DNA of 64,000 nucleotides from Cupriavidus basilensis OR16 (lineage in GTDB: Bacteria > Pseudomonadota > Gammaproteobacteria > Burkholderiales > Burkholderiaceae), in assembly GCF_000243095.1 (NCBI RefSeq), contig NZ_AHJE01000005.1, positions 1 to 64,000 on the forward strand, in the 5' to 3' direction. The notes beneath the pieces are model-generated. The model had not been told where the DNA came from, did not search any database, and saw only the letters and a list, made by a program, of their open reading frames with translations. Below are positions 1 to 8,707 of this stretch, one piece after another. Numbering within the stretch: the stretch's first letter is position 1; every line of letters starts with the position of its first letter. The position numbers were made by a program, and so were the translations under genes.

Positions 1-114
1 TACTGGGGGGTTTTGCTTTTGTGGCGGCGAAACGTCTGCTTTCAAGAAATCGGACTAGCGATGGAAATGGCGACAAATTGTCGCGATGGAGATAGCGGAG
101 ATAGCCAGATCATT

Positions 115-158
115 CGCAATGGAAAAGGGCCGGCAAATGCCGGCCCTTTTCCATTGCG
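115..158. terminator. 20-bp perfect inverted repeat, probable bidirectional terminator
   Basis: Arms 115-134 and 139-158 are perfect reverse complements around a 4-base AAAT loop. The stem holds GGGCCGGC followed by TTTT, so a transcript from either side gives a GC-rich hairpin with a U-tract. It lies just past the stop of the lipoprotein gene at 199, which is read leftward, and probably terminates it. The 114 bases before it show no gene I can support. Confidence 0.8.
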
Positions 159-198
159 TAATCGCCACTGACCATTGTCAGCGGCGATAGCATCTCAG

Positions 199-2286
199 TT
201 ACCGCACCGTGCCGACAATACGCACAAACTTCTGCGTGTCGTCCGCAGTGGTGGATCGGATTTCGACAGTACGCTGGTCACCCGCCAGGCCGAATGCCGG
301 GAATACGGCGGTGCTGCAGGGCGTCAGCGCGCTGGACCCCGAATTGGTGGCACTGACCGTATCGCTGCGAGCGGACCGTGCGACCGGCAATCCCTGAATC
401 AGCACGCGCTCCGGCAGCGGCACCGCGCTCTGCAGGGAGCCAAACGCCAGCGCGCGGTCGACCGTCTCCGCGTTCTGGGTCCAGCTGATCCGCGTGCCGG
501 ACTGCGCCGCAGTCTTGCTGCCCCCCGTGGTGACAAAGTCCAGGCTGCCTGCATCGATGCTGTTCCAGGTCTGCCGCGCCAGTACCGATGGCGTTAGCAC
601 GCTGCCCGACGAAGTCACGTAGAACGTATCGTCCGCCGCTGCCAGGCTGGTCTTGTAGCTGGTGTCGACGTTACGGTTCCACACCTCGAACTTGTAGCGG
701 CCATGGGCAGGAAGGCTCTCGATGGCGGAGTCCGACAGCGCTGCGGACAGGTAAGTGTTGCCGCCGCTGGACAGCTCACTCCACTTCACTGCCTGGCTGC
801 TATCGATCGCCGTGGCCGCCAAGACCACGGTGCTGCTCGATTGCCCGCTGTTGTTGATGGTCTGGTTGGGCAACACAGGATCGTCTGTGGCGTAGGTCAG
901 CGATCCGGCCAGATTCTGAATCACCAGGTTGTTGAAGCTGCCGCAAACGCGCGAGCGGGACAGGATGACGCCCGCGTTCGGCAATCCCGGACCCGTGACC
1001 CGTACCAGTTGCACATTCACGCCCAAACCCCGGGCGGGGTTGAGCAGCAAGCGCAGCGAACTCTCATAACGCGATACGATGCCCTGCGCGGATTGCGGAT
1101 TCAACTCGGTGACCTTGCTGATTCGCCGCGTGACCGCTGCTTCGTACTTGCGTTGGTTGCCCGTCAACTGCCAGCCGCCTGGCGCGCGATTGGTGACAAC
1201 GCGAGTCAGGTGATCGGTGGATTTGTCGGTACGAACGAAGGGCAGGCGCACCAGTGCGGTTGCTTGGTTCTGGGTGTTGGTCGAGTTGAACAGGACAACC
1301 GGCGCCTCGAATCTTGCGCCCTTCATGTCGCTCGCAGCCAGCAGCGCGAACAGGTCGTCGCGAGCGGTGTAGCTGTTGTTCAGGTAATCGCTCGAGAATG
1401 CCGTGCTGCAAGCGCCAAGCACGCTGGCGCCATCTGCGCGCGCGGCGGGATCCAGCGCAAAACAGGCCTGAAGGGCAGCACGGATGCCTTCGAACGTTGC
1501 CGCGTTGGTCTTGACTTCGGGCTTGGGCAACGCGGACGGAGGCGATGCCAGCGAGTCCGGCGTCAGGAGGACTTCGTGCGCGGCATTGTTGTCGGTGATC
1601 ACGGCGCCAGTGCTGGTCAGCTTTGCACCGCTCGTGGTCAGCGTGACCCGGATGACATCGAGGACGCTATCGGCGCCTTCACCCTGTTTGCTCAGGGGCG
1701 TGGAAATCGGGTCAAAGGCAGTCGGGTCCAGTCCTGCATCGCTCGTGACATTGGCCAGTACGGAGCGCAGCAAGCCGACGATCTGCTGTACCTGGGCGCT
1801 GCTTGCCTTGCTGCCAAGCACCGATGCCTTCGTCAGGTCCAGGGGGTTGCCACCAACCAGTAGCGCTGCCACGGCGGTCGTCAGCGGCGTCACGTTGACG
1901 GTGGCGGAGCCATTGGCCGGCTTGGTCGCCAGCACCGAGACATAGGTCAGCTGGTCGCCCCCGCTACTGCCAGTGGCGACAACCGCAAACGGTGCACGGA
2001 AAGCCGAGACATCGAATTCAAAATGGCCATTGCTATCCGCCGCGTTGCTGCCCACGACTTTTCCGTCAGCGTCATAGACGGTCACCAGGGCATTGGCCAT
2101 GAAGGCGCCGCTGGCTGCTGTGCCTTGCAGCGTCGACTTGGCAGCCTGGCTAGCCGGGGTCGCCGCCGTGCTGCCGTCTCCACCCCCGCCACACGCGCTC
2201 AGTACGGCAAGCGTGATCGCTGCAACTGCGGGCGTTAGCAGAATGCGGCGATGCATTCCGGACCTGAATTCCCCTTTAATACGCAT
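199..2286 (-). CDS. Large secreted lipoprotein of unknown function
   Basis: The 695-residue protein has a lipoprotein signal peptide: a basic n-region, a hydrophobic stretch, and the lipobox LSAC at about residues 29-32, followed by a glycine run. It should therefore be anchored to the outer or inner membrane. Residues about 50-130 resemble a carboxypeptidase-regulatory/Ig-like fold (ASGAFMANALVTVYDADGK). The rest is rich in Ser/Thr/Ala and I do not recognise it. The start at 2286 is chosen because AAGGA lies six bases upstream; the next ATG at 2256 has no better site. It is monocistronic, ending in the strong hairpin at 115-158. No enzymatic motif is visible, so the function is unknown. Confidence 0.75.
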   Translation of the reverse strand: MRIKGEFRSGMHRRILLTPAVAAITLAVLSACGGGGDGSTAATPASQAAKSTLQGTAASGAFMANALVTVYDADGKVVGSNAADSNGHFEFDVSAFRAPFAVVATGSSGGDQLTYVSVLATKPANGSATVNVTPLTTAVAALLVGGNPLDLTKASVLGSKASSAQVQQIVGLLRSVLANVTSDAGLDPTAFDPISTPLSKQGEGADSVLDVIRVTLTTSGAKLTSTGAVITDNNAAHEVLLTPDSLASPPSALPKPEVKTNAATFEGIRAALQACFALDPAARADGASVLGACSTAFSSDYLNNSYTARDDLFALLAASDMKGARFEAPVVLFNSTNTQNQATALVRLPFVRTDKSTDHLTRVVTNRAPGGWQLTGNQRKYEAAVTRRISKVTELNPQSAQGIVSRYESSLRLLLNPARGLGVNVQLVRVTGPGLPNAGVILSRSRVCGSFNNLVIQNLAGSLTYATDDPVLPNQTINNSGQSSSTVVLAATAIDSSQAVKWSELSSGGNTYLSAALSDSAIESLPAHGRYKFEVWNRNVDTSYKTSLAAADDTFYVTSSGSVLTPSVLARQTWNSIDAGSLDFVTTGGSKTAAQSGTRISWTQNAETVDRALAFGSLQSAVPLPERVLIQGLPVARSARSDTVSATNSGSSALTPCSTAVFPAFGLAGDQRTVEIRSTTADDTQKFVRIVGTVR

Positions 2287-2539
2287 TGGATTTCCTTTTC
2301 ATTATTATTTGTGGATGCAGCGGGTTTTCGAGTCCCTGACCACGCTGCGCACGCAGGTTACAGGAAGAGACGCTGACAGCACCTCCCCCGGCGGTGGGGG
2401 TTATTCAACAATTTTGCAAAAAATGACAATTGGCACTTCGTGTCCGGGGTACACCGGCGCTGATGTGAATGAAAAGCCTTGCGCGTGCTAGGATCCAGCG
2501 AGATTTCGACGAGCAGCATGCAGGGGAGCCAGGACACAG

Positions 2540-2752
2540 ATGGAAAGCGGCATCACAGAGTACAAAGGGTATGTAGTCCACGTCTTCTGCAAGACGATCA
2601 AGGACGGTTTGCACATCGCGTCATGCGCGATCTGGGAGGACGGTGCGGTAGTGCAGGATTCCAGGTCCATCGGCCGCAATCACGCCACGCCGGCGGACGC
2701 GAAAACCGCGGCTTACGAGTGGGCCAAGCAGTGGATAGATGGAAATAGCTGA
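2540..2752 (+). CDS. Small conserved-looking hypothetical protein (70 aa)
   Basis: This 70-residue soluble acidic protein begins MESGITEYKGYVVHVFCK and ends in a helix containing AAYEWAKQWID. The alternating beta pattern and terminal helix look like a compact alpha/beta fold of the kind seen in small conserved Burkholderiaceae proteins. A purine-rich AGGACA ribosome site precedes the ATG. No signal peptide or membrane segment is present. It stands alone between the lipoprotein gene (opposite strand) and tRNA-fMet. I do not recognise a family. Confidence 0.6.
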   Translation: MESGITEYKGYVVHVFCKTIKDGLHIASCAIWEDGAVVQDSRSIGRNHATPADAKTAAYEWAKQWIDGNS

Positions 2753-2896
2753 GTGGCGCAAAAAAGCGGCTGCGTGTGCTCGCGAGCGGATATGGAGCAG
2801 CAGCCGTCCCATCCCGAAAAGGATGGGCACTAGCACTTTTCAGTTCTTTTTGTATTAGGACTATCCAGATGCCGCCAATCCGCGTATATTCTCTTT

Positions 2897-2972
2897 CGCG
2901 GGGTGGAGCAGTTGGCAGCTCGTCGGGCTCATAACCCGAAGGTCGCAGGTTCAAGTCCTGCCCCCGCAACCA
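2897..2972 (+). tRNA. Initiator tRNA-fMet (CAT)
   Basis: The 76-base cloverleaf has anticodon CAT in the loop CTCATAA, three consecutive G-C pairs in the anticodon stem (CGGG/CCCG), an unpaired C1-A72 at the top of the acceptor stem, the T-loop GGTTCAAGTCC and an encoded CCA end. The C1-A72 mismatch and the GGG/CCC anticodon stem are the classic initiator identity features and separate it from elongator tRNA-Met. It is followed directly by a terminator. Confidence 0.97.
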
Positions 2973-2979
2973 AATTTCG

Positions 2980-3014
2980 AAAGCCCGTCCGGTTCATGCC
3001 GCACGGGCTTTTTG
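2980..3014 (+). terminator. Rho-independent terminator of tRNA-fMet
   Basis: AAAGCCCGT (2980-2988) pairs with ACGGGCTTT (3003-3011), and further T residues follow. It starts eight bases after the CCA end of the tRNA. Confidence 0.85.
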
Positions 3015-3144
3015 CTTTGTAGTGCTCACATTTGAGCGCTAGGCGAAGTCAGCCGGCGGGTCATCGGGCATGTGCCTCTCCGGTAAGTGACTCAAAGAAC
3101 CCCGGCTGCCGGCAATGCGCAGGAGGGGGCCAACTCTGCCTGCC

Positions 3145-3213
3145 GCCAATGGCGATGGCGATGGCGATGGCAATGGCAATGGCAATGGCAATGGCAATGG
3201 CAATGGCGACGGC
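3145..3213. repeat. Hexanucleotide tandem repeat (GGCGAT)3-(GGCAAT)6-GGCGAC
   Basis: From 3151 there are three GGCGAT units, then six exact GGCAAT units to 3204, then GGCGAC and GGCGGG. A related GCCAAT precedes the block. Several frames are open across it, giving polar Met-Ala or Gly-Asn/Gly-Asp runs, but none has a convincing start or codon pattern, so I treat the 3013-3238 interval as non-coding. It is the only simple-sequence array I noticed in the window. Confidence 0.9.
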
Positions 3214-3238
3214 GGGTGCACCTGGTGTCCGGAATGGA

Positions 3239-3271
3239 CAAAGCCGCACGCCATAACGGCGTGCGGCTTTG
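3239..3271 (-). terminator. 14-bp perfect hairpin downstream of the CsgG-like gene
   Basis: Arms 3239-3252 and 3258-3271 are perfect reverse complements around a 5-base loop. It lies 55 bases past the last gene of the minus-strand exported-protein operon and probably terminates it. The T-tract is short on both strands. Confidence 0.65.
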
Positions 3272-3326
3272 CATTGCCAACCGTCGTCCCGACCGGCTGG
3301 CGCTAAGACTTCAACAGATCACCAGA

Positions 3327-4649
3327 TCACCAGTTTGAGTCACTCTTGGGAGGACCAAGGGACTCTTCCTTGCGCGTTGCTGCCTTCTTCTTGGGCTTGG
3401 CATCGGCCGCCGGCGGCGCAGGCGGAATTTCCGCGCGCAACTGCAAGGAGCCTGCGGGGATATCGTCGAGCTTTACCTTGACGTCTTGCAGATGCCCGTA
3501 CGACAAGGAGGGCGTGACCCGGTCCACCACCACCGTGCAGCACTCCTGCTCGGTACGTCCGAGCGAGCGGCCGGTCTGCGGATCGCGCAGCTCGTTGCCC
3601 AGCATGACGACCTGATAGGCCGTGCCGCTGCTCACCGATTGGCCACCCTGGCTCAGCACCACGTTGTGGCCATCGCGCGAAGCCACGCTGACCGGGTAGA
3701 GGCGCACCAGGATATCGGCCACCACCTTGGAGACGACGGCGCCTTCCATGGCATCCACGCGCTCGCCTGCCGCGCGTCCGGCGTCACCCTTGGCCGTATT
3801 GCTGAACAGGACTTCGCTGGTGGTCACGTTGACGAACTTCTGCGAGACCGACCAGTGCCCTGGCGCGCTGCCTTCGCCATCGGCATTGGCGCGACGGCCA
3901 GGCTCGAAAGCGTTGACGCGGCCAAACCAGATCAGGTCCGCGCCGAGCCCCTGGCCGACCTTGGCGAACTGGTCCGCCGACGTCTGGCCGTTCGAGATGC
4001 GATCCATTTCGTCACCGAGCTCCGGCGCGAAATCGCGCTCCAGCACGGTAAAGCGGCCGCTCTGGATCAGTGCGTCCATGATGCGCTGGCGCAGTTCGGC
4101 GGCGATGCGCACGGCGTCGCCACCGGCACGGCTGTCCACGCGCAGCGGGGCGATGGCGATGCGCAGCTTGCCCTGGTCCGCCGGCGCCTTGTACTTGGCC
4201 ACGTTGGCTTCGATGGTGGCCTTGATCATGCGCTCGGTCTGGCCGGGCTCGCTGATCTCGATCACCTTGAAGTCGCTGATCGCGCCACGGCTGCTCTGGC
4301 TTACCAGCTCGGCGAAACCGGCCGAGCTCAGCGTGAGCGGATCGCGTCCCACCGCCAGGCCCAGCACCGACTTGAACTGCGTCGACGACTGCTCGATGGT
4401 CATGCCATTGACCTGCATGACGGCCTGGCGCAGTGCCTGGTCGATAGCTTCGGCTGGTGTATGGCCGAGCCCGGTGGTGGTGACCCGCACCTTCTCGACC
4501 TGGCCCACGTCGGGCGCGCCACTGCCGCTTGCCGCCGGCGCGGAAGCGCCCGCGGCCGCTGGCGGCGGCTCAGCGTCGCGGCCTTTGCAACCAGCTACCG
4601 ACACCGTCAATGCGATGCCGCAGACGGCCAGCGCACGGTGCCATTTCAT
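3327..4649 (-). CDS. CsgG-like outer-membrane lipoprotein
   Basis: The 440-residue protein starts MKWHRALAVCGIALTVSVAG with Cys at residue 20-21 in a lipobox (SVAGC), so it is a lipoprotein. Residues about 55-180 hold a repeat-rich helical region with GHTPAEAIDQALRQAVMQVNG, resembling the N-terminal domain of FlgT/LPP20-type proteins. Residues about 185-350 carry a CsgG-like core: KLRIAIAPLRV, then LRQRIMDALIQSGRFTVLER, then QGLGADLIWFGRVN. CsgG proteins form export channels or act as envelope-assembly lipoproteins. The C-terminus is basic and Ala/Pro-rich. An in-frame ATG at 4718 lies inside the upstream gene and would give no signal peptide, so 4649 is preferred. It is last in a four-gene operon of exported proteins. 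CsgG-like is an inference from pattern; the substrate is unknown. Confidence 0.7.
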   Translation of the reverse strand: MKWHRALAVCGIALTVSVAGCKGRDAEPPPAAAGASAPAASGSGAPDVGQVEKVRVTTTGLGHTPAEAIDQALRQAVMQVNGMTIEQSSTQFKSVLGLAVGRDPLTLSSAGFAELVSQSSRGAISDFKVIEISEPGQTERMIKATIEANVAKYKAPADQGKLRIAIAPLRVDSRAGGDAVRIAAELRQRIMDALIQSGRFTVLERDFAPELGDEMDRISNGQTSADQFAKVGQGLGADLIWFGRVNAFEPGRRANADGEGSAPGHWSVSQKFVNVTTSEVLFSNTAKGDAGRAAGERVDAMEGAVVSKVVADILVRLYPVSVASRDGHNVVLSQGGQSVSSGTAYQVVMLGNELRDPQTGRSLGRTEQECCTVVVDRVTPSLSYGHLQDVKVKLDDIPAGSLQLRAEIPPAPPAADAKPKKKAATRKEESLGPPKSDSNW

Positions 4650-4686
4650 GGGGAGTGTTCCGCTCTCGTTCACGATGGCAGCAGGC

Positions 4687-5361
4687 TTAGAACTTGGCCG
4701 AGAGTGCCGCGGTGGCATCCTTCGGCACAGGAATTTCGTTGCTCTTCGCGTACGCGGTAGCGGCCTGCAGCGTGCTGCCCAGGCGGGTCACGTGGCCGGG
4801 GGCTTCGCTGGCGATGTAGGTGCCGGTCGACAGCTTGTTGGTCAGCGTCATCTTTTCCATCACCGAGGCGCTGGTGAGCTGCGACTGTGCGGCATCCTTG
4901 AAGGCGATCAGGCTGGGGCGCAGGCCCACATAGCGCAGCACGCCCAGGCCAAGATGCTTCATGCCTTCCGCGTACGATTGCTTGCCGGCGGCGTCGATCT
5001 TGGTGTTCGAGTCTTTCAGCTTGGCCTCGATGGCGGCGGAGGCTTCGCTCTGCAGCTTGTCGGAGTCTTCCAGGTTGCCCTTGGTGGCGCCGTCGGTCAG
5101 CGCGTCAGCCGTCGCCTTTGCCTTGGCCGACAGCTCCTTCAGGCCAACGGCGTCCGCCAGGTAGGACTGGGCCACCAGCACTTCGCGGCCAGCTGCCACG
5201 TAGGCCTTGGACAACTGATCTTGCGCGCCGCTTGCATCGGCGGTGGCGCCGCTGCTCGACGCGGACGAACCACCGGTCAGGCTGCCCAGCGAGGGCAGGG
5301 CATGGGCTTGGCCAGCGGCCAGCAGGGACAGTGCAGCGATCGAGATGACTTTCTTCAACAT
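4687..5361 (-). CDS. Exported protein of unknown function, third gene of CsgG-like operon
   Basis: The 224-residue protein has a clean Sec signal peptide (MLKKVISIAALSLLAAGQAHA) and a low-complexity Gly/Ser linker after it. A long Ala/Lys/Leu-rich, mostly helical body follows, probably periplasmic. GGAG lies about nine bases before the ATG at 5361. The coding region ends 37 bases before the CsgG-like lipoprotein, so the two are likely co-transcribed. There are no cysteines or catalytic motifs; it could be a helical partner or chaperone for the lipoprotein. The family is not recognised. Confidence 0.65.
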   Translation of the reverse strand: MLKKVISIAALSLLAAGQAHALPSLGSLTGGSSASSSGATADASGAQDQLSKAYVAAGREVLVAQSYLADAVGLKELSAKAKATADALTDGATKGNLEDSDKLQSEASAAIEAKLKDSNTKIDAAGKQSYAEGMKHLGLGVLRYVGLRPSLIAFKDAAQSQLTSASVMEKMTLTNKLSTGTYIASEAPGHVTRLGSTLQAATAYAKSNEIPVPKDATAALSAKF

Positions 5362-5444
5362 GTGCGTTCTCCAGGTAAAGCGAAGGGTTAGAGAGGCCGG
5401 CCGCACGGTACGGTGACGCGTGCTGGCGCCGGCCTGGGGAGCAA

Positions 5445-6518
5445 TCAGCGGACCTTGGCGTTGTTCAGTTGCGCGGCCAGTTCGCGCGCGGCCGAATCCG
5501 CAGCGCGCTTGAGCGCGTTGGTCTGCGCCACGCTGGCGTCCGGGCCGGTGCCGGCGTACTGGACCGGGCCGACCGACGACACCGTGCGCGGGAAACGCGT
5601 GGTCACGTCAAGCAGCTTGGCCGTCACCGTCACGTACACGCGGGTCAGGCCAGTGACCGGGTCGCTGTCCTGCATGCCGATGTCGAGCGTGCCGAGCGCC
5701 AGGTAGGGGACCTGGGCGGTCTGCAGGCCCAGCACGGCTTCGCGCATGGTGGCGGGCTGCAGGTCGTTGCCGCTCTTGTAGTCGTTTTCCAGCGCGCTGA
5801 TGCGCAGGTGGCCACCCGAGGAGGGTTCGACATAGGCGGCTTCCACCACCTGGAAGCCCGACTGGGCGAACACGCCGGTGAATACCGAGTTCAGGTTGCC
5901 CGACGGCACCAGGCGCCAGCTCACGTCATCGGCCTTGCGGGTACGGCTGCCGCCGGTCTCGACGGAAACGGAGGCATTGGCCGAATAGCTGTTGCGGGTC
6001 GACTTCTCATTGACGTTTTCCTTCACGTCCGCGCGCTTGTAGACGCGCGTATCGAAGGACTTGACCGAGTCCTGCTGGCGCGCCACGAACAGGAACGTCA
6101 ACGGGGATTTCTGCGCGTCCGAGGCCGTCGCCACTGCCGCGCCGCCCTTGACCGCGTTGCGCAGCTTGGCCACGTTGATGTCAACGCGGACCACCACCGA
6201 ATACTGGCTGGCGTCCTTCTTGTCTTCCTCGCTGATGATGGTCGCGCCCAGCACGAACTTGTCGAGGTTGGCCGCGACCTTGTCGCGGATGCTGTCGAAG
6301 TTCTCGGCTTGCGACTCACCGCTCTCGGCGTAGTAACGCTCAATGGCGTTGACCTGGGCAGTCTTGAACGCGCGGTCCTTGTCCTCGGCGCTGGCCTTGC
6401 TCGAGAACACCGAGCTGTCGTATTTCACGTTTGCCATGCCCTTGGACGACACCACTTGTGCCGACGCCAGGCTGCACGCGAACAAAAACAGCCAACAGAG
6501 CTGACGGATTACTTGCAT
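5445..6518 (-). CDS. Exported LPP20/FlgT-like protein, second gene of CsgG-like operon
   Basis: The 357-residue protein has an N-terminal signal peptide ending near SLASA-Q. The segment at about 40-130 (DRAFKTAQVNAIERYYAESG, later SQYSVVVRVDINVAKLR) has the helix-then-strand pattern of LPP20/FlgT-N domains, which process a repeated A..A..NA...Y unit. A second domain at about 200-320 contains VPYLALGTLDIGMQDSD and VYVTVTAKLLDVTTRFPRT, typical of the beta-rich domain that follows in envelope-assembly proteins. Its start overlaps the stop of the upstream gene by 10 bases, implying translational coupling. Domain calls are by eye, so moderate. Confidence 0.65.
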   Translation of the reverse strand: MQVIRQLCWLFLFACSLASAQVVSSKGMANVKYDSSVFSSKASAEDKDRAFKTAQVNAIERYYAESGESQAENFDSIRDKVAANLDKFVLGATIISEEDKKDASQYSVVVRVDINVAKLRNAVKGGAAVATASDAQKSPLTFLFVARQQDSVKSFDTRVYKRADVKENVNEKSTRNSYSANASVSVETGGSRTRKADDVSWRLVPSGNLNSVFTGVFAQSGFQVVEAAYVEPSSGGHLRISALENDYKSGNDLQPATMREAVLGLQTAQVPYLALGTLDIGMQDSDPVTGLTRVYVTVTAKLLDVTTRFPRTVSSVGPVQYAGTGPDASVAQTNALKRAADSAARELAAQLNNAKVR

Positions 6519-7672
6519 GACTTGACCACTCCTCTTGTGACATCTACTTGTTTACTGACGTTATCGCCCGACGAGGCCGCGGCCAGCCAGTCGCTGTCCT
6601 GGCCGCCCAGCGAACTGGACAGCTTGGTGAACAGGCCACGCAGGGAATCCGCGTAGGCCGGGAAATCGTCGATCTCTGACTGCGTGACGGGGACGGCTTT
6701 CACTTCGCCATTCTTGAAATCCGCGTCGAGGTACTGCTTGCCGGACATCGGCTCGCCCAGCTTGACGTGGCTGTACACCGCATAGATGTAGCTGGTGCCG
6801 GCCGCCGAGCTGCCGTACTCGACCCGCTTGAAGCCCTTCAGGTCCACCTGGATGGTGTAGTCGGGCTCGGGCAACTTGAGGTTGAAGACCTCGCCGTCGG
6901 CGAAGCGCATCGCCATGGCATTGCCAATCGCATAGCCCTTGGTGAACGGCAGGATAGGTACGCCTGCCTTATCCAGCAGGGCTTCCCCGAACATGTCGGC
7001 AAGCCAGCCTTCGGCCACGCCAGAACCGGACTTGAGGCCCTCGGGCAACTGGGCCAACGCCTCCGGCGCTACATTGACTTGCGACACCTGCAGGTAGCGG
7101 GTGCCCGACGACGGCAGTTTTGCGCCAGACAGGACCTGGGCGTAGCGATCGAACAGGCCCGGCTTGTCGCCGCCGAGCAGCAGGCGCTTGACGCGGTCAC
7201 GCTTCTCGCGCTCGCTGGGCTGATGATCGAGCACGTCAAGGTAAGTCACATTGATCGGGTAGGCCCGCAGCACCGTCATGGCCTTGAAGTCAAAGACCAG
7301 GGCTTGGCCGCGCACGTTGGCCAGCACTTTGTAAAGTCGGCCGAAGCGCTCGGAAGAGATGGTCTCGCTGGTCACCACCAGTGCGGTGGCCAGGGCCTGG
7401 TCGCTGTTCTTCAGGCTGGCCATGCCGTCGCTGGACAGCGCGAAATTGGCCGGCGGGCGCGCGGCCAGGGAACGGCTGATGGCCTTGTTCGGTGCGCTGC
7501 CGGACGCCGTCAGCTCGGCCTCGACCTGTCGCGTGACCGGGAAGCGAGCCGCAATCTGCTGCGCGTCGCCGGCATAGGCAAAAAAGCCGGCAAAGGCGAC
7601 GCTGTCGGCGGCGGCTGCCTGGGTTGCCGCGAGGGCGGTAAACAGCAAAACGACAAGTCGGAAAGCTTGCAT
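6509..7672 (-). CDS. Exported protein of unknown function, first gene of CsgG-like operon
   Basis: The 387-residue protein has a signal peptide (MQAFRLVVLLFTALAATQAAAA) when started at 7672; the longer in-frame start at 7729 would bury the signal. The mature part is a soluble alpha/beta protein with no cysteine until the penultimate residue (CK end). It contains an acidic/beta region with YTIQVDLKGFKRVEYG that looks like a lipid- or fibre-binding strand set, but I cannot assign a family. It heads the four-gene exported operon (7672 to 3327), overlapping the next gene by 10 bases. The AT-rich stretch upstream (about 7750-7900) is the natural place for the operon promoter, but I could not pick a convincing -35/-10 pair. 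Confidence 0.65.
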   Translation of the reverse strand: MQAFRLVVLLFTALAATQAAAADSVAFAGFFAYAGDAQQIAARFPVTRQVEAELTASGSAPNKAISRSLAARPPANFALSSDGMASLKNSDQALATALVVTSETISSERFGRLYKVLANVRGQALVFDFKAMTVLRAYPINVTYLDVLDHQPSEREKRDRVKRLLLGGDKPGLFDRYAQVLSGAKLPSSGTRYLQVSQVNVAPEALAQLPEGLKSGSGVAEGWLADMFGEALLDKAGVPILPFTKGYAIGNAMAMRFADGEVFNLKLPEPDYTIQVDLKGFKRVEYGSSAAGTSYIYAVYSHVKLGEPMSGKQYLDADFKNGEVKAVPVTQSEIDDFPAYADSLRGLFTKLSSSLGGQDSDWLAAASSGDNVSKQVDVTRGVVKSCK

Positions 7673-7963
7673 GGGCAGAATCAAAAATGAAGGGGGTTCA
7701 GCGAGAGATTCAAGGTGCCGCGCATTCAAGCCAACGCGCCGGCCTTTGAAAAATGGCGGGTATTCGGAAATTTCTTAGGACTCACGCGCTCGCAAGGCCG
7801 CGATTCTACTGTAGAAAAACAGCAAAAATGACTTTAGTGCTTTTTTTTAGAAAAATTGAGAATTGCCTGATTGACTTCCACATGCCTTTAATGGCAGCAG
7901 ATGCTGGGATTGGCAATTGGACGGCGGTGGAGGGCCGCCTCTCGTCAGTTCGCGGTGCCCGCG

Positions 7964-8614
7964 TCAGCCTTCGCCCGGCTGGATATTCAGCAAGCCTATG
8001 CCGGCTTGCGTGAGGAAGGGCGAAAACAGGCTCATGACCTGCGACGCGCCCCAGTTGATGTGTTCGCGCTTGATGGCATCGATGCCATGGCGGGATCGCA
8101 GGTAGTCGATCCAGTAGGTCGAGACGATCCACGTGTTGACGACCAACTGGTCAAGCTGCTCGGGTGTGGCGCGCAGCAATCCGGCCGCTTCCATGGCGCC
8201 GAACACACGACGGACATGGTGCTGTCCGTCATCGGCCAGCGCTTCGGTGCGCAGCCTCAGGGTTGGCGCAAGGCTGCGGATGGACGCCGCGTCGCGGTAG
8301 AAGAAGCGCCACTCCCACATCAGGTTGAACCAGCCGCTCAGATAGCCAGCGAATCGGCTTGGCGCATCGCCGTGCGCCAGATCGGCGACGGCGGTGCCGC
8401 GCAGCGCCCGCTCGAATTCATCGAACAAGGCTTCGAGGATCTGTTCCTTGCGGTGAAAGTGGTAGTAGAGATTCCCTTCCTGGATACCCACGGCGGAAGC
8501 GATCTCGGCGGTGGTCACGACGACCGGCCCGCGCTCGTTGAACAGGCTCAGGCAAGCGTCCAGGATGCGCTCGCGTGTTTTGGGGCGCCGGGCTGGCGCG
8601 CCTTGGGCCGTCAT
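7964..8614 (-). CDS. TetR/AcrR family transcriptional regulator
   Basis: The 216-residue protein has the TetR N-terminal HTH at about residues 12-60: RERILDACLSLFNERG, TTAEIASAVGIQEGNLYYHF, then RKEQIL. The C-terminal ligand domain is all-helical. The start at 8614 (MTAQGAPARRPKTRER) is preferred over an upstream in-frame ATG at 8719, because the extra 35 residues are not TetR-like and would run across the likely operators. It is divergent from the monooxygenase remnant at 8807, and the shared region holds two palindromes. It probably repressed itself and that gene. Confidence 0.88.
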   Translation of the reverse strand: MTAQGAPARRPKTRERILDACLSLFNERGPVVVTTAEIASAVGIQEGNLYYHFHRKEQILEALFDEFERALRGTAVADLAHGDAPSRFAGYLSGWFNLMWEWRFFYRDAASIRSLAPTLRLRTEALADDGQHHVRRVFGAMEAAGLLRATPEQLDQLVVNTWIVSTYWIDYLRSRHGIDAIKREHINWGASQVMSLFSPFLTQAGIGLLNIQPGEG

Positions 8615-8667
8615 GGTCGGTAACTCCCGGCAAGTTCCGTTATCTGCATGTCTGCGCGGCGGATAGT

Positions 8668-8682
8668 TAGGGGTAAGCCCTA
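8668..8682. promoter_or_regulatory. Candidate TetR operator 1 (TAGGG-N5-CCCTA)
   Basis: TAGGG at 8668-8672 and CCCTA at 8678-8682 form a palindrome 53 bases upstream of the TetR start. The same half-sites recur at 8708-8723, which supports recognition by one protein. Confidence 0.55.
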
Positions 8683-8707
8683 GTTCGGGCAATCCTGGTT
8701 GATTAAT

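Noticed and set aside
703..1863. Long plus-strand frame inside the lipoprotein gene
   Set aside because: It is the mirror of the lipoprotein gene in GC-rich codons and has no start signal or family.
2383..2402. GC-rich hairpin CCTCCCCC ... GGTGGGGG as a terminator
   Set aside because: Imperfect pairing, no T-tract on either strand and no gene ending at it.
2885..2890. TATATT as a -10 box of the tRNA-fMet promoter
   Set aside because: It is only six bases from the mature tRNA 5' end and there is no -35 element at 17 bases spacing, so I do not list it.
3032..3256. Open frame across the hexanucleotide repeat giving a Met-Ala repeat protein
   Set aside because: All frames are open over the array, no ribosome site is present and the translated ends do not resemble a protein. 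The repeat itself is the real signal.
7753..8013. Plus-strand frame starting MAGIRKFLRTHALARPRFYC upstream of the CsgG-like operon
   Set aside because: Covers the AT-rich promoter region and the 3' end of the TetR gene; no ribosome site and no recognisable pattern.
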